From contig CAJKDY010000017.1 of NCBI GenBank assembly GCA_905198835.1, forward strand, positions 1 through 48,526: a stretch of 48,526 nucleotides of DNA. The letters are read 5' to 3'. Positions 46,079 to 48,526 of the stretch are shown one piece after another. The position numbers were made by a program, and so were the translations under genes. Numbering within the stretch: position 1 is the first letter of the stretch; every line of letters begins with the position of its first letter. The notes beneath the pieces are model-generated. The model did no database searches. It was not told the origin of the DNA and worked only from the letters and a program-made list of their open reading frames with translations. This DNA comes from an uncultured Eubacteriales bacterium (GTDB lineage Bacteria; Bacillota; Clostridia; Oscillospirales; Oscillospiraceae).

Positions 46079-48526
46079 TTAGCCCAGCTTCATGGACACA
46101 AAGTTGTCCACCATGGCCAGGGCGTTGTCGACCATAAGAGGATCTTTTCCGCCGCCCATGGCGGACTGGGGCTTGCCACCGCCCGAGCCGCCGGCAATGG
46201 CGGAGACCTGCTTGACCACGTCACCGGCCTTGACGCCCAGCTTCACGGCCTCATCGCCGCAGACGGCCAGGAAGGTGATCTTGCCGTCGTTGACGCAGGC
46301 CAGCACGGCGCAGAGCTTGGGGTCCTTATCCCGGAGCATATCGCCCATCTGGCGGAGCTTGGCGCCGTCGGCGTCGGGTACGGTGGCGGTGAGGACCTTC
46401 AGGCCCTTGACCTCATGGGCAGAGAAGAGGATGCGCTCGGCCTCTCCGGCGGCGGCCTGGGATTTATACTTGTCGATGGTGTGGCGCAGTTCCTTGAGCT
46501 CCTCGGTCACTTGCAGGGCCTTCTCCCGCAGCTCGGCGGGCTTGGCTTTCAGCGTGGCGGCGGCCTCAAAAATGAGCTGCTGGTTTTGGTTCATGACCTC
46601 CAGGGAGACAAGGCCGGTGGTGGCCTCGATACGGCGCACGCCGCTGGCCACGGAGAACTCCGACTCGATGCGGAACAGGCCGACCTTGGCGGTGTTGTCC
46701 AGATGGGTGCCGCCGCAGAACTCCACGGAGAAGGCGGCCTTGTCGCCGGCGGCCTGGCCCATGGACACCACCCGCACCGTGTCGCCGTATTTCTCGCCGA
46801 AGAGGGCAATGGCGCCCTTCTCCTTAGCCTTTTCAATGGGCAGTACCTCGGTCTCCACCGGATAGCCCGCCAGGATCGCGCCATTGACCACCGTGACCAC
46901 GTCGGCCAGCTCCTCGGGAGTCATGGCGGAGAAGTGGGTAAAGTCGAAGCGGAGACGGTCGGGCTCCACCAGAGAGCCGGCCTGATGCACATGGTCGCCC
47001 AGCACCATCCGCAGGGCCGCGTCCAGCAGGTGGGTGGCGGAGTGGGCGCGCATGATGGCCTGGCGGCGGCTGTCGTCAATGGAGGCGGTGACTGTGTCGC
47101 CCAGCTTCAGCGGGCCCTCGGTCATCGTGCCGTAGTGCATATACTTGCCGCCCTTATTCTTCTGCACATCGTGGACCAGGAAGACGTGGCCGCCGTCCAG
47201 AGCGATGGAGCCGTGGTCGGCCACCTGGCCGCCCATCTCGGCATAGAAGGGAGTCTTGTCCAGCACGATGATGCCCTCCACACCGGGCATCAGCTCCTCG
47301 CACAGCTCGTTTTCCACCACCATGGCCACGATCTTGGCGTCCGCCACGGTGGTCTGGGCGTAGCCCACAAACTCCGTCTCCGGGACCTCCTTGCCAAATT
47401 CCACGCCGGCCCAGCCCAGATCGCCCAGAGCCTCCCGGGCTTTACGGGCCCGAATCTTCTGTTCCTCCATCAGGGACTGGAAGCCGTCCTCGTCCACGCT
47501 CATGCCCGCGTCCTGGGCCATCTCGATGGTCAGGTCGATGGGGAAGCCGTAGGTGTCGTAGAGCTTGAAGGCGTCGGCGCCGGAGAAGACGCTCTCGCTT
47601 TTGCCCTTGTGCTCGGTGAGCATATCGTTGAAGATCTTCAGCCCGCCGTCCAGGGTCCGGGCAAAGTTCTCCTCCTCGGTGCGGATGACTTTGACGATAT
47701 AATCCCGCCGCTCCCGCAGCTCGGGGTAGTGGCCCTCGTTCTCGCCGATGACGGTGTCGCACACCTCGAAGAGGAAGGGCTTGTCCACCCCCAGCAGCTT
47801 GCCGTGGCGGGCGGCCCGGCGCAGCAGACGGCGCAGCACGTAGCCCCGGCCCTCGTTGGAGGGCAAAACGCCGTCGCAGATCATAAAGGTGGCGCTGCGG
47901 ATGTGATCGGTGATGACCCGCAAAGAGACGTCCTTGGCGGCGGTCTCGCCGTAGTGGGCGCCGGTGATCTCGCTGACCTTGTGGGTGATGTTCATGACGG
48001 TGTCCACATCAAACAGACTGTCCACGTCCTGGCACACCACCGCCAGCCGCTCCAGACCCATGCCTGTGTCGATATTTTTCTGCTTGAGCTCAGTGTAGTG
48101 GTCGTTGCCGTCGTTGTCAAACTGGCTGAACACCACGTTCCAGACCTCGATATAGCGGTCGCACTCGCAGCCCACGGTGCAGCCGGGTTTGCCGCAGCCG
48201 TACTTCTCGCCCCGGTCGTAGTAGATCTCCGAGCAGGGGCCGCAGGGGCCGGAGCCGTGCTCCCAGAAGTTGTCCGCCTTGCCGAACTTGAAGATGCGCT
48301 CGGCGGGGATGCCGATCTCCTCATGCCAGATGCGGAAAGCCTCGTCGTCGGCGGGGGTGGTCTCGTTGCCCTCAAAGACGGAGGGGTAGAGCCGGTCCGG
48401 GTCCAGGCCCACCCACTCGGGACTGGTCAAAAACTCCCAGGCCCAGTGGATGGCTTCTTTTTTGAAATAGTCGCCAAAGGAGAAGTTGCCCAGCATCTCA
48501 AAATAGGTGCCGTGGCGGGCGGTGTG
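46079..48526 (-). CDS. alaS: Alanyl-tRNA synthetase, 5' end beyond window
   Basis: 816 codons are present, and the frame runs open through the right edge, so about 70 N-terminal residues are missing. The start of the visible part, HTARHGTYFEMLGNFSFGDY, is class II motif 2 region of the aminoacylation domain. Then come the zinc/editing-domain motifs HSATHLLDAALR and FCGGTHLDNT, and the C-terminal oligomerisation region with a Gly-rich AIAGGSGGGKPQSAMGGG. It charges tRNA-Ala and clears mischarged Ser/Gly. DUF4250 and a cupin gene follow. Confidence 0.97.
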   Translation of the reverse strand, partial: HTARHGTYFEMLGNFSFGDYFKKEAIHWAWEFLTSPEWVGLDPDRLYPSVFEGNETTPADDEAFRIWHEEIGIPAERIFKFGKADNFWEHGSGPCGPCSEIYYDRGEKYGCGKPGCTVGCECDRYIEVWNVVFSQFDNDGNDHYTELKQKNIDTGMGLERLAVVCQDVDSLFDVDTVMNITHKVSEITGAHYGETAAKDVSLRVITDHIRSATFMICDGVLPSNEGRGYVLRRLLRRAARHGKLLGVDKPFLFEVCDTVIGENEGHYPELRERRDYIVKVIRTEEENFARTLDGGLKIFNDMLTEHKGKSESVFSGADAFKLYDTYGFPIDLTIEMAQDAGMSVDEDGFQSLMEEQKIRARKAREALGDLGWAGVEFGKEVPETEFVGYAQTTVADAKIVAMVVENELCEELMPGVEGIIVLDKTPFYAEMGGQVADHGSIALDGGHVFLVHDVQKNKGGKYMHYGTMTEGPLKLGDTVTASIDDSRRQAIMRAHSATHLLDAALRMVLGDHVHQAGSLVEPDRLRFDFTHFSAMTPEELADVVTVVNGAILAGYPVETEVLPIEKAKEKGAIALFGEKYGDTVRVVSMGQAAGDKAAFSVEFCGGTHLDNTAKVGLFRIESEFSVASGVRRIEATTGLVSLEVMNQNQQLIFEAAATLKAKPAELREKALQVTEELKELRHTIDKYKSQAAAGEAERILFSAHEVKGLKVLTATVPDADGAKLRQMGDMLRDKDPKLCAVLACVNDGKITFLAVCGDEAVKLGVKAGDVVKQVSAIAGGSGGGKPQSAMGGGKDPLMVDNALAMVDNFVSMKLG

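Overview
The window comes from a GC-rich, endospore-forming, anaerobic Firmicute, most likely an Oscillospiraceae-type gut clostridium (Flavonifractor / Lawsonibacter / Pseudoflavonifractor-like). The taxon is inferred from gene content: small CotF-like spore coat proteins, a complete WalRK-YycHI two-component operon, a group B-type [FeFe] hydrogenase, SLH-anchored surface proteins, a DUF4250 protein, and housekeeping genes of clostridial type with strong GC codon bias. No species can be fixed from the sequence alone.

Layout. 1-2856 (minus): 3'-truncated FtsK/SpoIIIE translocase, then uppP. 3007-3765: a lower-GC divergent pair, an XRE repressor and an unknown 141-aa protein, with operator-like repeats on a near-consensus promoter. 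3819-4676 (minus): three small genes, two of CotF type. 4786-7451: an SLH surface protein, a repeat-bearing intergenic stretch, and a secreted GH5 endoglucanase with its own promoter. 7499-11210: ylxM-ffh-rpsP-khpA-rimM-trmD. 11227-12156 (minus): trxB. 12271-12359: tRNA-Ser(CGA) with promoter and terminator, followed by a non-coding stretch holding a 17-bp copy of the tRNA 3' end. 12627-13685 (minus): flippase-like membrane protein. 13887-15900: radical SAM protein and a convergent TetR regulator. 16113-22589: a 2158-aa secreted M60 metallopeptidase with EF-hand/dockerin-like, FN3, discoidin-like and SLH parts. 22689-23123: a four-helix-bundle protein. 23192-25814: Zn/Cd efflux operon (ArsR sensor, free-standing HMA protein, P1B ATPase). 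25917-30570: pyruvate kinase, YfbK-type vWA lipoprotein, [FeFe] hydrogenase. 30623-33570 (minus): phosphosugar mutase coupled to a DUF815 ATPase. 33704-44143 (minus): a cell-envelope region containing a 33-aa microprotein, DUF2007, rlmH, walJ, murA, yycI, yycH, walK, walR, nudF, a lipoprotein amidase and a zinc-ribbon/YARHG membrane protein. 44288-45465: hit and a divergent XRE/4-TM module with twin operators. 45540-48526 (minus): cupin, DUF4250 and 5'-truncated alaS.

How the genes work together. Three themes stand out: co-translational secretion and ribosome/tRNA maturation (ffh cluster), wall homeostasis (uppP; WalRK with YycHI, MurA, WalJ and an amidase in one stretch), and attack on host or dietary polymers at the cell surface (SLH protein, endoglucanase, M60 peptidase). 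Many intergenic regions have clear sigma-A promoters with 17-bp spacing and U-tract hairpin terminators, so transcription units can be drawn with some confidence. Most genes are conserved core genes. The least explained parts are the XRE/141-aa module, the 33-aa coupled microprotein, the tRNA-end duplication, the M60 architecture and several unassigned palindromes on promoters.
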